Assembly (NCBI GenBank): GCA_028873695.1
Contig: JAPPNU010000078.1
Coordinates: 56,762-120,761, forward strand
Origin: Gemmatimonadota bacterium
GTDB taxonomy: Bacteria > Latescibacterota > UBA2968 > GCA-2709665
Reading direction: 5' to 3'
DNA: 64,000 nt
Part shown: positions 1 through 8,254 of the stretch, one piece after another
Numbering within the stretch: the stretch's first letter is position 1
Layout of the letters: the number at the start of each line of letters is the position of its first letter
Notes under the pieces: generated by a model
What the model was told of the DNA's origin: nothing
Database searches by the model: none
The model's input: only the letters and a program-made list of their open reading frames with translations
Made by a program: the position numbers and the translations under genes

Positions 1-63
1 CACCCGGCGCTGCACGTGGAATATCTGGACAGGATGGTGTCGTGGCTGGCGCAGTACGTGTAG
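1..63 (+). CDS. C-terminal end of an S9-like peptidase (partial)
   Basis: The window opens inside a plus-strand reading frame whose last 20 codons end at TAG (61-63) and encode ...EYLDRMVSWLAQYV. A tail of the form x-R-M-x-x-W-x-x-x-Y is usual at the C-terminus of prolyl-oligopeptidase (S9) alpha/beta hydrolases, just after the catalytic His. Only the tail is visible, so the family call is inference. A complete S9 peptidase lies at 8423-10543, but its tail differs, so this is a separate gene. Confidence 0.45.
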   Translation, partial: HPALHVEYLDRMVSWLAQYV

Positions 64-102
64 TCGAACCGGCCACCGATATTGCGACTCGAGGTCCTGA
101 TC

Positions 103-831
103 GTGAATCAGAATACTCAGAGTGGGCAGTTTGCGGCGCGCGCCGCGGATTACGACCGCCTCCAGCCGGTTCGCATCGAGATGTATGAATTCTACCACGG
201 CCTGGCCGTGGACTTCGTTCCGTTCGATACCGGGACGGAATTCCGAATACTCGATCTGGGATGCGGGACGGGCGCTTTCATCGAACTCATCCTGGACAGG
301 TATGCGAACGCAACCTGTGTCGCCGTCGACTATTCAGGCGAGATGATCGAAATCGCGGCCCGGAAGGTGAGCGCGCATTCGGACAGGGTGGAATTCCTGC
401 GGCGCGATCTCAATGGAGGCGTGCCCGAGGGTCTGGGGTCCTTTCAACTGGTCAGTTCGTTCTCGACAATTCATCACCTTACGGACGAGAACAAGACCCG
501 CGTTTTCGGGCAGATTCACGACGTGCTGATTCAGGGCGGATGGTTCTTCCTGATCGACGCCATGTCCGTGCATTTCGACGACGATGTATTCAGGCAGGGA
601 CGACGGAGGTACCGTATCCGTCGAAAGGAGAGATTCCACAGGGCGGGGATATGTCCCGAGGAGGCCAATCGGGTTGCTGAGATCGTCGGCGGAACTGAAG
701 CGGACAGCCCGGAGAAAGACCGGATATCTCCCCTGGCCGCCCAGATTGAATGGCTGAAAGAGGCGGGTTTCGGATCGGTGGATCACATCTGGCACTTCTG
801 GATGGAGCACTTCATCATCTGTCGAAAGTGA
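103..831 (+). CDS. Class I SAM-dependent methyltransferase
   Basis: About 242 residues with a Rossmann-type SAM-binding core. Motif I is ILDLGCGTGAF near residue 48, an acidic strand-2 residue lies in VAVDYSGEM, and RRDLNGG and FSTIHHL follow, as in small-molecule methyltransferases of the Methyltransf_11/25 type. The substrate cannot be read from the sequence. A TTG at 82 would add seven residues. GTG at 103 is preferred because GAGG lies 8 nt upstream. The gene stands alone between the S9 tail and the convergent ZIP transporter gene. Confidence 0.85.
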   Translation: MNQNTQSGQFAARAADYDRLQPVRIEMYEFYHGLAVDFVPFDTGTEFRILDLGCGTGAFIELILDRYANATCVAVDYSGEMIEIAARKVSAHSDRVEFLRRDLNGGVPEGLGSFQLVSSFSTIHHLTDENKTRVFGQIHDVLIQGGWFFLIDAMSVHFDDDVFRQGRRRYRIRRKERFHRAGICPEEANRVAEIVGGTEADSPEKDRISPLAAQIEWLKEAGFGSVDHIWHFWMEHFIICRK

Positions 832-848
832 AAACCGGGCCGGCGGCC

Positions 849-1706
849 TCAATGTACGTGCCACTCCGACAGAAGCGCCATCAGGGAGATACCGACTATG
901 ATCAGCACGAATTTTGCCATCCGGTCGGTATCCCTCACGGGCATGGGCACGTCGTCGTCCCCGGCCAGCGCGCTCAATACGTATTTCGCCAGGCGCATTT
1001 CCCGTGTCGACATCTCCGCGTCGATGATCTCAACGGCCGCCACGTAGATGAATGTCCCTGCGGCGATCGCGTTGAAGCTCCCCTCGATCAACGCCGCGAT
1101 GTTTTCATGCTCACCCAGAACCGCCGCCATCAGCAGGCCGATGATGACGCCCAATGGCGTCATCGATGCGAAGATTGCAAGCATGGACTTCTGTTTTCCC
1201 GCCCGGATACCCGCCTCGTAGATGCACACCATGAGTGCGAATGCCGCGGACCCCTTGTGGCAGAGGATCCCGAGCAGAATGACGAACGAGCCGATCACGT
1301 TCGATTCGAGACCGAGCGTGATACCGGCGATGATGGAGTGGATCGACAGGAGCGCCAGGAGGACGTACGGGTAGACGGAGTGCTGCAACTGCGCGCTGCC
1401 AGGCGAATGATCGGCGTGATGATCGCCATAAATCACGCGGTCGATCAGCAAGAGTGCGCCCAGGCCCAATGCCGCCAGAAGAGCCGCCAGCGGGAACTCC
1501 ACGACCCCTTCCAGCTTCTCCATCCCTTCAGGCAGCAGGTGGATGAATCCGACCCCGAGAAACAGGCCGCCTGCGAAGGCGTTGCCCAACGAAAAGAACC
1601 GCCGGCTGTAATCGTGGCGGGCGGCAAGGAGGGGGATAACGCCGCCGATCACGGCAACGGCCAGAATCGCGACAGCGGCGAGCAATTTAAACGTCAATAG
1701 CGACAT
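849..1706 (-). CDS. ZIP family divalent metal transporter
   Basis: An integral inner-membrane protein of about 285 residues with eight predicted hydrophobic segments. The family signatures are visible: HLLPEGMEKLE in the third or fourth helix, and HKGSAAFALMVCIYEAG, the TM4 metal-binding motif of the HKxxxxxxxxxxxxE type. ZIP proteins move Zn2+, Fe2+ or Mn2+ into the cytoplasm; the metal here is unknown. The frame stays open upstream to 1823, but ATG at 1706 starts directly before the first hydrophobic helix and has GAGG upstream, so it is chosen. A histidine-containing loop (DHHADHS) fits metal handling. The gene converges with the upstream methyltransferase. Confidence 0.9.
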   Translation of the reverse strand: MSLLTFKLLAAVAILAVAVIGGVIPLLAARHDYSRRFFSLGNAFAGGLFLGVGFIHLLPEGMEKLEGVVEFPLAALLAALGLGALLLIDRVIYGDHHADHSPGSAQLQHSVYPYVLLALLSIHSIIAGITLGLESNVIGSFVILLGILCHKGSAAFALMVCIYEAGIRAGKQKSMLAIFASMTPLGVIIGLLMAAVLGEHENIAALIEGSFNAIAAGTFIYVAAVEIIDAEMSTREMRLAKYVLSALAGDDDVPMPVRDTDRMAKFVLIIVGISLMALLSEWHVH

Positions 1707-1888
1707 GAACTCGAATACCTCGATATTGTCTGACAACAGCGTCTCTGCGGCCCCGGACTGGCTGGACAAATAACATCGGAGACCGCAAAATTCGGATGTT
1801 AACCCGGTTCGATTTTTCCGCAATATAGGGTTTTCGCTGAGTGGAGACCAACTTTTTTCACAATTAGCCCGAAAGCGGAGGCGTGTCG

Positions 1889-2254
1889 ATGTCGATCATC
1901 AGATACCCGGGAAAGGCAGTAGGCCGGAGCGAATCCGTCGAACACAACGGCCTGGTCTATACAGCCGTCATTGCGCCGGACCTCTCGGCCGACTTACGGG
2001 GCCAGACCAGGCAAGCCCTGGCGCAACTCGACGCCAATCTCGCGCAGGCCGGAACCGACAGAACGCGGCTGCTGTCCGCGACGGTCTACGTTACGGACAT
2101 GTCAAGGAAACCAATCCTAAACGAGGTCTGGGACGCATGGATCGGTCCCGATCACTGGCCCCAGCGCGCCTGCGTGGAGGTCGGACTGGAAGGAGATACG
2201 CTTGTAGAGATCGTGGCCATCGCCGCGAAACAGGTGGCAGCCCGGGAATCGTAA
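1889..2254 (+). CDS. RidA family (YjgF/UK114) protein
   Basis: A 121-residue protein of RidA size. It has SVEHNGLVYTAVIAP near the N-terminus, LDANLAQAGTDRTRLLSATVYV in the middle, and a C-terminal RACVEVGLEGDTLVEI strand carrying the usual Arg of the P-R-x-C/A-x-x-V motif. RidA members deaminate reactive enamine/imine intermediates. This one resembles the YjgH/TdcF-like subgroup rather than canonical RidA, so the substrate is uncertain. ATG at 1889 is preferred over GTG at 1883 because AGCGGAGG lies about 7 nt upstream. It is separated by one base from the next gene, suggesting co-transcription. Confidence 0.88.
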   Translation: MSIIRYPGKAVGRSESVEHNGLVYTAVIAPDLSADLRGQTRQALAQLDANLAQAGTDRTRLLSATVYVTDMSRKPILNEVWDAWIGPDHWPQRACVEVGLEGDTLVEIVAIAAKQVAARES

Positions 2255-2255
2255 G

Positions 2256-3089
2256 ATGAGAGAAGACAGCGTCATAGATCAAACCAATACGCCCGCCACC
2301 GTTGAATCGTTACAAAGGAGTCTCGCCGCGCTTGGCCTCGAACCCGGCATGGTTGTCCTGGTACATTCATCCTTGAGCGCTTTGGGATGGGTGTGCGGGG
2401 GAGCCGTCGCGGTTGTTGCGGCGCTTAAGGGCGTTCTGGGATCTTCCGGAACGCTCGTGATGCCCGCGCACTCGCCCGGCCTGTCCGAACCCGCCAAGTG
2501 GGAAAACCCTACGGTCCCCGAGTTCTCGTGGCCGGTCATACGTGAGCATATGCCGGCCTACGATCCTGATCTAACGCCCACTCATTCGATGGGCGTTATC
2601 GCCGAGACGTTCCGCAAGCATCGAGGTGTTTTCCGCAGTTCACACCCGCAGGTCTCGTTCTGTGCGTGCGGACCTCACGCGGCAAAGATCCTGGATGATC
2701 ATTCACTGGATTTCGGCCTGGGCGAGCGTTCACCGCTGGCGAGAATCTACGATCTGAACGGCTTTATCCTTCTTCTCGGCGCGGGTCATGCATCCAATAC
2801 TTCAATGCATCTGGCGGAATACCGGGCGGATTTTCCAACCAGGAAGGTTGTGCGGGACGGCGCTCCGATCGATGCATCGGGATCGCGGCAATGGGCAACC
2901 TTCGAGGAAGTCGAACCGGACAGTTCCGATTTCGATCGAATTGGTGAGGACTTTCTGACGTCGGATGCGGGTAGAGTTGTGCGCAGGGGCAAGGTGGGTC
3001 TCGCGGACTGCCAGCTCATGCCTCAACGCGACGTCGTGAATTTCGCAGTCGGCTGGATGGAGGAGAACCGGAAGAATGAACGAGATTAA
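2256..3089 (+). CDS. AAC(3)-type N-acetyltransferase
   Basis: A 277-residue protein of the aminoglycoside 3-N-acetyltransferase superfamily, which also includes YokD-like and antibiotic-biosynthesis enzymes. Visible signatures are VLVHSSLSALGWVCGG near residue 32, TLVMPAHSPG, a conserved THSMGVIAETF, SSHPQVSFCACG with the catalytic His environment, and LLLGAGHASNTSMHLAEY. The family transfers acetyl from acetyl-CoA to an amine. Chromosomal members often do not confer resistance, so the real substrate is unknown. ATG at 2256 follows one base after the RidA stop codon. The 3' end overlaps the following XRE gene by 14 nt. Confidence 0.9.
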   Translation: MREDSVIDQTNTPATVESLQRSLAALGLEPGMVVLVHSSLSALGWVCGGAVAVVAALKGVLGSSGTLVMPAHSPGLSEPAKWENPTVPEFSWPVIREHMPAYDPDLTPTHSMGVIAETFRKHRGVFRSSHPQVSFCACGPHAAKILDDHSLDFGLGERSPLARIYDLNGFILLLGAGHASNTSMHLAEYRADFPTRKVVRDGAPIDASGSRQWATFEEVEPDSSDFDRIGEDFLTSDAGRVVRRGKVGLADCQLMPQRDVVNFAVGWMEENRKNERD

Positions 3090-3348
3090 ACGAGACGTGG
3101 GCCTCGAGATTCTGGAGGGACTTAGAGAACTCCGGCGGGGCGAGCATGGCCGTGTGATCAATGTGCCGGATGTCATCCGAATTCGGAAGGAAGCCGGTCT
3201 GTCGCAGGTTCAGTTCGCCCGCCTGCTGGGTGTATCGGTCCGAACGCTTCAAGATTGGGAACAAGCCCGCCGACGTCCATCTGGCGCCGCTCGTACCCTG
3301 CTGATGATCGCTGCCAGGAATCTCCAGGCGGTTCTGGACGTGGCCTGA
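3076..3348 (+). CDS. XRE/HigA-type helix-turn-helix regulator
   Basis: A 90-residue protein with an HTH_3 domain at about residues 35-80 (IRKEAGLSQVQFARLLGVSV then RTLQDWEQARRRPSGAA). The N-terminal extension and the L-Q-x-W-E-Q-x-R-R-x-P-x-G-x-A pattern match HigA/NadS-like antitoxin or regulator proteins, which usually follow a RelE/HigB toxin gene. No such toxin is beside it. Instead it overlaps the acetyltransferase gene by 14 nt, which implies translational coupling. It may regulate that operon. Confidence 0.85.
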   Translation: MNEIKRDVGLEILEGLRELRRGEHGRVINVPDVIRIRKEAGLSQVQFARLLGVSVRTLQDWEQARRRPSGAARTLLMIAARNLQAVLDVA

Positions 3349-3466
3349 GGCGGCGCGAGTACATGCAGACGCCCGGATGGGACGCATCGCGAATTTCGCC
3401 GCCCGAAGGGATGCGCTGGAGGCGATAACGGGACTGCGATTGCCGCTGCAACCTGAATACAAGCAC

Positions 3467-3503
3467 GGGCAACCCCCGCAGATTGATGCGCTGAGGGTTG
3501 CCC
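3467..3503. repeat. Inverted repeat of the GGGCAACC family
   Basis: GGGCAACCC (3467-3475) and GGGTTGCCC (3495-3503) form a 9-bp stem around a 19-nt loop in the spacer after the XRE gene. A tighter version with the same arm (GGGCAACC) lies at 7483-7503, and a GGGCGCCC variant at 8255-8275. These look like copies of a dispersed hairpin repeat. Confidence 0.6.
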
Positions 3504-3575
3504 GGGTTAATCAGGCGTTGCGATGGATGGATTGGAAAAGCGAAAACCGGCTGGTGTAACGGGTTTAGCAGTCGG

Positions 3576-4379
3576 TTATTCGACCACCACCAGCACGGCC
3601 TCGCCTTTAAGGAGGTCGCTGACCAGGGTGATGTGCGTACCGTCCGCGCTCAGGCTGACCGTATAGTCCTTGTCTTTCTTCAGCTTGCCCGTACGTCCGA
3701 TCAACTCCTTCAGTTTCTGCCCTCGATCCAAGGTTGGGCCTTCGCCGATGGAGAAGAGCGTGACTTTCAGGTCGTCGTGACCGGGTTTCTGGACCAGCTT
3801 GTACCCTTTGCGGAAGAAGCGCCGGCCCGTTTCCAGGAAACCGTCCGCCTTGAGACGGTCTTCCGTGCCCACAACCACGCGCACCGCGTGCTTGGCCTCG
3901 TCGAGTTTCTTCTGTGTTCTTTCGATATCCTCGTTCGCTGCAGCCAGGTCCTGCGTCAACTTCACGGTGACGTCTCTCTGTACGCGCAGGGCCGCGCTGA
4001 GGCTGTCGGACTCGGTGAGCAGCCGGTCGATTTTCGCTTCGTCGGCCTCCTTCTCATTCTGTAGCTGGGCGATCGCCTGCTGCAATTCTTCGTTCTTTTG
4101 TTTGCGCTGCGCGGCAATGGCGCGGTATTTCTTGACTTCCTTCTGAAGTTGCTGGTTCTTCGCCTGCAGGAGCATCTCGAACTTGGTGAGGCTGTCCAGC
4201 TGCGTCTTCAGGGTGACAAGCTCGGCCTGCGCGCTCCCCATCTCGGTTTCGAGCGAATCGATGCTGGCTTCTTTCTGCGCAATTACACGTTGCTGTCTCT
4301 CCACTTCGCTTTCCCCGCAGGCTGTCAGGCCGATGCAGAGGAGCAGGGCGAGTGAAAGACCCGAGAAAATCCTGTTCAT
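3576..4379 (-). CDS. Coiled-coil lipoprotein
   Basis: A 267-residue protein starting with a lipoprotein signal peptide (MNRIFSGLSLALLLCIGL then lipobox LTAC, with Cys at about residue 22). A long heptad-rich coiled coil follows at about residues 27-170 (IAQKEASIDSLETEM and DSLSAALRVQRDVTVKLTQD). The C-terminal 90 residues look beta-rich (VRVVVGTEDRLKADGFLET). Such coiled-coil lipoproteins are common in Bacteroidota and related phyla and are probably envelope anchored; function unknown. ATG at 4379 is preferred over longer in-frame starts because it fits the signal peptide and has GGGAG 8 nt upstream. It is monocistronic. Confidence 0.85.
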   Translation of the reverse strand: MNRIFSGLSLALLLCIGLTACGESEVERQQRVIAQKEASIDSLETEMGSAQAELVTLKTQLDSLTKFEMLLQAKNQQLQKEVKKYRAIAAQRKQKNEELQQAIAQLQNEKEADEAKIDRLLTESDSLSAALRVQRDVTVKLTQDLAAANEDIERTQKKLDEAKHAVRVVVGTEDRLKADGFLETGRRFFRKGYKLVQKPGHDDLKVTLFSIGEGPTLDRGQKLKELIGRTGKLKKDKDYTVSLSADGTHITLVSDLLKGEAVLVVVE

Positions 4380-5115
4380 CCGATGATCTCCCATATTAGG
4401 GTTGACGGTAGGGTCCCCATTGCGTACTGACGGGGACCGTGTTTTGTCGCTGGCTGATTGATGCGGCTGCGCCCTGGCCGCAATTGCAGGGTTGTACGCC
4501 TCAACGTGGTACCACTTTATACATAAGGAATTCCGCCGCTTTCTGCAAGGGATATGCCCACAAAAAAGAAATGAGTTGATGTACACGCGGGTCACCGGAC
4601 CGCCTGGAGAGGCTTGTATAGGAATTCGAATGCAGTCGGAGCGAATCACGGCGGCATCGAACGGAGCAGGCGCGTCAATGTCGGTCAATTCGCGAAGGCC
4701 TGTGTTGAGGGTGGGGCGGACATTCCTGTCTGCCCGCGTCCAATGCATCCGGAAAAGTGGGAGCAGGTTTAACGCTCCGGTCACTCCTCCCTTGAGCGGG
4801 CGTCGCCTGCCTGCATTGAGTGTGTCGAAATGTCGAATGCGCTGCCCTTAACCTGCCGAAGGGGCCGGCGACGGCCGATGCGGTGGAGGGACGGCAATCT
4901 TTCGCAAAGGCTCTCCGGCGATCGAACAACACCATTGAACACGGTAACTCACCTATGTAAATTCGCACGAGGCGTAAAGAGGAATAAATCCAGATTGCTC
5001 TTGTCGAGGTCACTGAAAATGGCATATTCAGATACAATCCACGTTGCCGATTTCTCTCGTTCTTCGCAGGCCCGCGGGCCATATTACCTCTTCCGATACA
5101 ACAGGGACAGCCATC
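4380..5115. other. Intergenic region with dispersed repeats
   Basis: No supported gene lies in these 736 bases. Two repeat fragments are recognisable. One at 4711-4737 is the inverse of copies at 24611 and 28673. Another near 4815-4842 contains TGTCGAAATG, related to the CGACAAGCTC-type repeats at 14499 and 28584. The segment 4940-5050 is more AT-rich and probably holds the promoter of the dCTP deaminase gene, but no convincing -35/-10 pair was found. Confidence 0.5.
4711..4737 (-). repeat. Dispersed hairpin repeat, copy 1
   Basis: Near-perfect inverted repeat in which GGGCGGACA and TGTCTGCCC flank TTCC. On the other strand it matches copies at 24611-24655 and 28673-28716 almost base for base, and those two also share the downstream segment CACGTCCGTTACCTGA. 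Confidence 0.75.
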
Positions 5116-5634
5116 ATGATTTTATCTGGAAAAATGATCCAGGAGCGAATGGGAAAGGACATCGCCATAGAGCCGTTCGATCCGGCCAGGCTCAATCCGA
5201 ACAGCTACAATCTTTCTCTGGCCGATGAACTCGTGGTGTACGAGGCCGGCGTTCTGGATATGAAGAAGAAAAACCCCACGCGGTCCATTCGGATACCCGC
5301 AGAAGGATACGAGTTGCAACCGCGTACGCTCTATCTTGGCCGTACGACGGAATTCACAAGAACCGAGAACTACGTCCCCATGCTCGAAGGGCGGTCTTCC
5401 GTTGGCAGACTGGGGCTGTTTGTGCACGTCACGGCGGGTTTTGGCGACGTGGGTTTCGCCGGCTACTGGACGCTGGAGATGTTCTGCATTCAGCCGGTCC
5501 GGATCTATCCGAACGTGGAAATCTGCCAGATCTACTATCATACGCTGGATGGCGATTTCGAAACCTACAAGAGCGCGAAATATCAGAACAACCGGGGCAT
5601 TCAGCCCAGCCGCATGTATCTCGACTTCGTCTGA
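5116..5634 (+). CDS. dcd: dCTP deaminase
   Basis: A 172-residue enzyme of the dCTP deaminase/dUTPase fold. It converts dCTP to dUTP, or to dUMP in bifunctional versions. Family features are N-terminal MILSGKMIQERM, LNPNSYNLSLADEL, the nucleotide-binding GRSSVGRLGL, and the catalytic segment HVTAGFGDVGFAGYWTLEM, whose Glu is the expected catalytic residue. The usual D-P-G before the last loop is G-D-V-G here. The frame is open upstream to 5044, but ATG at 5116 matches the family N-terminus. Three Nudix genes follow downstream on the same strand, suggesting a nucleotide-pool cluster. Confidence 0.92.
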   Translation: MILSGKMIQERMGKDIAIEPFDPARLNPNSYNLSLADELVVYEAGVLDMKKKNPTRSIRIPAEGYELQPRTLYLGRTTEFTRTENYVPMLEGRSSVGRLGLFVHVTAGFGDVGFAGYWTLEMFCIQPVRIYPNVEICQIYYHTLDGDFETYKSAKYQNNRGIQPSRMYLDFV

Positions 5635-5733
5635 TAGATTCGTGAACGGGAGACGCGTCCGGATATATGTTCCCTTCAAGGCTCGACTTCTGCCGCATGA
5701 GTCCTTCAATTACGTATTCCAACGGCTCGTACA

Positions 5734-6279
5734 TTGAATCCTGACAACGAAATACATGCATTTCTGGCCGGCAAGACGCCATTCTGCGAATCCGAAACCC
5801 GTTGGGCAGAGGGCACGCTCCCTCTGCGTGTACGCCATTATCTTTCCGATGAACGCCCGCCAGACAAATATGTGACGTCTGTCCGATGCCTCCTTATGAA
5901 GGGCGATTCCGTTCTCGTTGTCCACAATCGAGATGGCAGTCACATTTTGCCGGGAGGGCGATGCGAAGCGGGGGAAAGCTTCCAGCAGACGCTTCGTCGA
6001 GAAGTTGCGGAGGAGACGGGCTGGACGATTGAAACGGTCTCGCGACTGGGATACATCCATCTGGAACATCTCGGGCCGAAGCCGTCGGGCTACCGGTATC
6101 CTCACCCTCATTTTTTTCAAGTCGTCTATACTGCCCTTGCTTCCGAATGTATGCCGGATTCAATGCGCGATGACGACTATGAGGAGTCGGCGGCATTTGT
6201 CCCTATGGGCGAACTTGACAGTCTCGGAATATCCGATGCCGAATTGGGATATTTACGATTTTTCATTGAAGGAACCTGA
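5734..6279 (+). CDS. Nudix hydrolase 1
   Basis: A 181-residue protein with a complete Nudix box: the GGRCEAGES half and the QTLRREVAEETGW half give the Gx5Ex7REUxEExGU pattern at about residues 70-95. The N-terminal 50 residues, with the arginine-rich LPLRVRHYLSDERPP segment, are not part of the standard fold and may set specificity. The substrate (a nucleoside diphosphate linked to X) cannot be told. TTG at 5734 is the start used; no ATG in frame precedes the domain, and the ribosome-binding site is weak. It ends two bases before the next Nudix gene. Confidence 0.85.
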   Translation: MNPDNEIHAFLAGKTPFCESETRWAEGTLPLRVRHYLSDERPPDKYVTSVRCLLMKGDSVLVVHNRDGSHILPGGRCEAGESFQQTLRREVAEETGWTIETVSRLGYIHLEHLGPKPSGYRYPHPHFFQVVYTALASECMPDSMRDDDYEESAAFVPMGELDSLGISDAELGYLRFFIEGT

Positions 6280-6281
6280 TC

Positions 6282-6719
6282 GTGTTCAGGGTGGGCGTTT
6301 TCGGCATCATCACCGATGATAAAGACCGCGTTCTTCTCTGCCACCGGCGCGATTTCGACCTGTGGAACCTGCCCGGCGGCGGTGTCGATCCGGGCGAGAG
6401 TCCGTGTGGTGCGCTCGTGAGGGAGATCGAAGAGGAGACGGGTCTGGAGGCGGCGCCCGTGCATCTCAGCGGCGTTTACAGCAAACCGGACAGCAACGAG
6501 ATCGTCTTTTCGTTCTTCTGCCGGGTCACCGGCGGCGCGATCAGACTCACAGACGAGGCGGACCGGATCGAATACTTTTCGCCGGACCGTATTCCACGGA
6601 ACACCGTACCGAAGCAGGTGGAGCGCATCCGTGACTTTTTTTCGGACAGGAAAGGAACGCACTACAGGGTCCAGAGCGGCGCCGGCGCAAGGGAGCTGAT
6701 CAGACAAGGAAAATTGTGA
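6282..6719 (+). CDS. Nudix hydrolase 2 (MutT-like)
   Basis: A compact 145-residue MutT-type protein. VGVFGIITDDKDRVLLC forms the first strands, WNLPGGGVDPGESPCGAL and VREIEEETGL carry the Nudix box (about residues 31-53), and FFCRVTGG is a later strand. It starts at GTG 6282 with AAGGA 8 nt upstream and follows the previous stop by two bases, so it is translationally coupled to Nudix 1. Likely role: hydrolysis of a modified or excess nucleotide; the substrate is unknown. Confidence 0.88.
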   Translation: MFRVGVFGIITDDKDRVLLCHRRDFDLWNLPGGGVDPGESPCGALVREIEEETGLEAAPVHLSGVYSKPDSNEIVFSFFCRVTGGAIRLTDEADRIEYFSPDRIPRNTVPKQVERIRDFFSDRKGTHYRVQSGAGARELIRQGKL

Positions 6720-6758
6720 ACAGAACACCGGTCGCACTGCATCGCGTCAGTTCGGCGA

Positions 6759-7403
6759 ATGTCATCGGTGGATAACGACATGTCAATATATCTGGTCATA
6801 GGCGTTGCGATAATCCTTAACGACAGAAATGGGTTTCTCTTCGAACTTCAGAGAAAGGAGAAATGGAAGCGCGCACCGGATGGGGTCATCGAGATTGGCA
6901 TGAGTTGCATCGGCGGCACGATTGAGGAAGGCGAGTCCCTGGAGGGCGCCCTGCGCAGGGAGGCGATGGAAGAAATCGGATGCAGGGTCACGCTTGACGG
7001 TTCTGTGAAACCCTTTTCGATGGACCCGGCCGGAAACGTGTCGTCGCTTCCGCCGGGTAGCGTTCCGGATGGCGTACAGTTCCTGTGGGAAGGGAATGAC
7101 CCGGGATTTGTCCCGGGCGCGAAGGTCGCGGTTTACGCGGGATATGCGATCGGACGACCGGCGCCGGGCGACCTTTCGGCCATCGCGACGTTGAAACCCG
7201 ATCTGTTCAACGAATTTGCGACCGAGGCGTTCACCGTCGAGGGCCTGGAAAAGCGGGGCGGGATCATCGAGGAACGGGTGCGAATTCCGCGTGCCGCCCG
7301 TGTGAAGCCGGTGGGAACGGCCGCAAGGCTTCTGGAATTGCGGAGCCGGTATCCTGAGTTGCTGAAGCTGATTCTGGGAGCGTCCGCGGGCCCGTCTGGT
7401 TAA
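6759..7403 (+). CDS. Nudix hydrolase 3 (divergent)
   Basis: A 214-residue protein with a Nudix box at about residues 48-70 (GGTIEEGESLEGAL then RREAMEEIGC). It has a hydrophobic first strand, IYLVIGVAIILNDRNGFLFE, and a long C-terminal part without obvious similarity. It is larger than typical MutT proteins and resembles Nudix domains with extra strands that bind larger nucleotide sugars or cofactors; this is inference. ATG at 6759 or 6780 are both possible; the latter has GGTGG 9 nt upstream. Third Nudix gene in a row after dCTP deaminase. Confidence 0.8.
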   Translation: MSSVDNDMSIYLVIGVAIILNDRNGFLFELQRKEKWKRAPDGVIEIGMSCIGGTIEEGESLEGALRREAMEEIGCRVTLDGSVKPFSMDPAGNVSSLPPGSVPDGVQFLWEGNDPGFVPGAKVAVYAGYAIGRPAPGDLSAIATLKPDLFNEFATEAFTVEGLEKRGGIIEERVRIPRAARVKPVGTAARLLELRSRYPELLKLILGASAGPSG

Positions 7404-7482
7404 CCGTCGGCGCATCGGCGCCTTGAAGCAAGCGGAATCCGAAAAATCCACGTTTCTGCGATGGACACCTCAGCCCGTGTAG

Positions 7483-7503
7483 GGGCAACCCTCGTGGTTG
7501 CCC
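7483..7503. repeat. GGGCAACC hairpin repeat
   Basis: GGGCAACC (7483-7490) and GGTTGCCC (7496-7503) flank the 5-nt loop CTCGT, just before the ribosome-binding site of the racemase-like gene. It belongs to the same family as 3467-3503. A hairpin at this place could affect translation of the downstream gene. Confidence 0.65.
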
Positions 7504-7553
7504 GGAGTTTCTCCGCATCACGAGGATATCAATCAACGAAAGGAATTCATCGC

Positions 7554-8219
7554 ATGAAGTCCCATCTGGCGTTTCTTCACACAACACCGGTGCTTATCGG
7601 CACCTTCGATCGGCTTGTTGAAAAAGCCGATCTGAATTTGCCCGTCAGACATATCGTGGAAGAGGCATTTCTCACCGAAGCCCGTGAGAAGGGAATCAGT
7701 CAGGACCTGGATGGACGTATTCAGGGCCGAATCGACGCCGCGATCGAAGAAGGGGCAGCCGTCGTCCTCTGCACGTGTTCCACAATTGGTGCAAGTGCGG
7801 AGAGCGCGAATGACACAGCGGACGGCGTCGTCGTTCGAGTCGATCGTCCGATGGCTGAAAAAGCCGTCGAAATCGGTTCGCGAATCATCGTCGCCGCGGC
7901 TCTTGAGAGTACACTCGCGCCAACGCGAAACCTGATTCTTGAAGTCGCAAGTACGCGAAAAAAACGCGTCGATCTGGTCGAGGTTCTCTGTGGCGATGCG
8001 TGGAGCCGGCTCGAGGAGGGCGACAACGATGGCTATTTCAGTGAAATCGCCCGCAGGTTGAAGGAGCGTGCGTCCGAAGGAGACGTCATCGTACTGGCGC
8101 AGGCGTCTATGGCTGGAGCCGCGGAATTGTGCCCGGAGATCTCGATTCCAATCCTCAGCAGCCCCGAAATCGGTTTTCAGCATGCGGTCGAGATTTGGAA
8201 GCGAGAAAAAGGGGATTGA
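7554..8219 (+). CDS. Asp/Glu racemase-like protein
   Basis: A 221-residue protein resembling the Asp/Glu/hydantoin racemase superfamily. It has an N-terminal FLHTTPVLIGTFDRLV, a first Cys motif VVLCTCSTIGASAE near residue 77, a mid-domain IIVAAALESTLAPTRNLI, and a C-terminal VIVLAQASMAGAAELCP. Cofactor-independent members use two Cys residues. Here the second Cys position is taken by Ala/Ser (AQASMAG), so racemase activity is doubtful and a lyase or isomerase-like role is possible. ATG at 7554 has AAGGAA upstream. Hairpin repeats of the same family flank the gene on both sides. Confidence 0.72.
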   Translation: MKSHLAFLHTTPVLIGTFDRLVEKADLNLPVRHIVEEAFLTEAREKGISQDLDGRIQGRIDAAIEEGAAVVLCTCSTIGASAESANDTADGVVVRVDRPMAEKAVEIGSRIIVAAALESTLAPTRNLILEVASTRKKRVDLVEVLCGDAWSRLEEGDNDGYFSEIARRLKERASEGDVIVLAQASMAGAAELCPEISIPILSSPEIGFQHAVEIWKREKGD

Positions 8220-8254
8220 AATCGCAAACCCGCCATCCGCCTCGCTGAATAGGC

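Noticed and set aside
750..1700. 316-codon plus-strand frame opposite the ZIP transporter
   Set aside because: Translation is His/Gln/Asp-rich without any motif; the minus strand encodes a clear ZIP protein.
3377..3559. 60-codon plus-strand frame after the XRE gene
   Set aside because: It overlaps a hairpin repeat (3467-3503), has no ribosome-binding site, and resembles no family.
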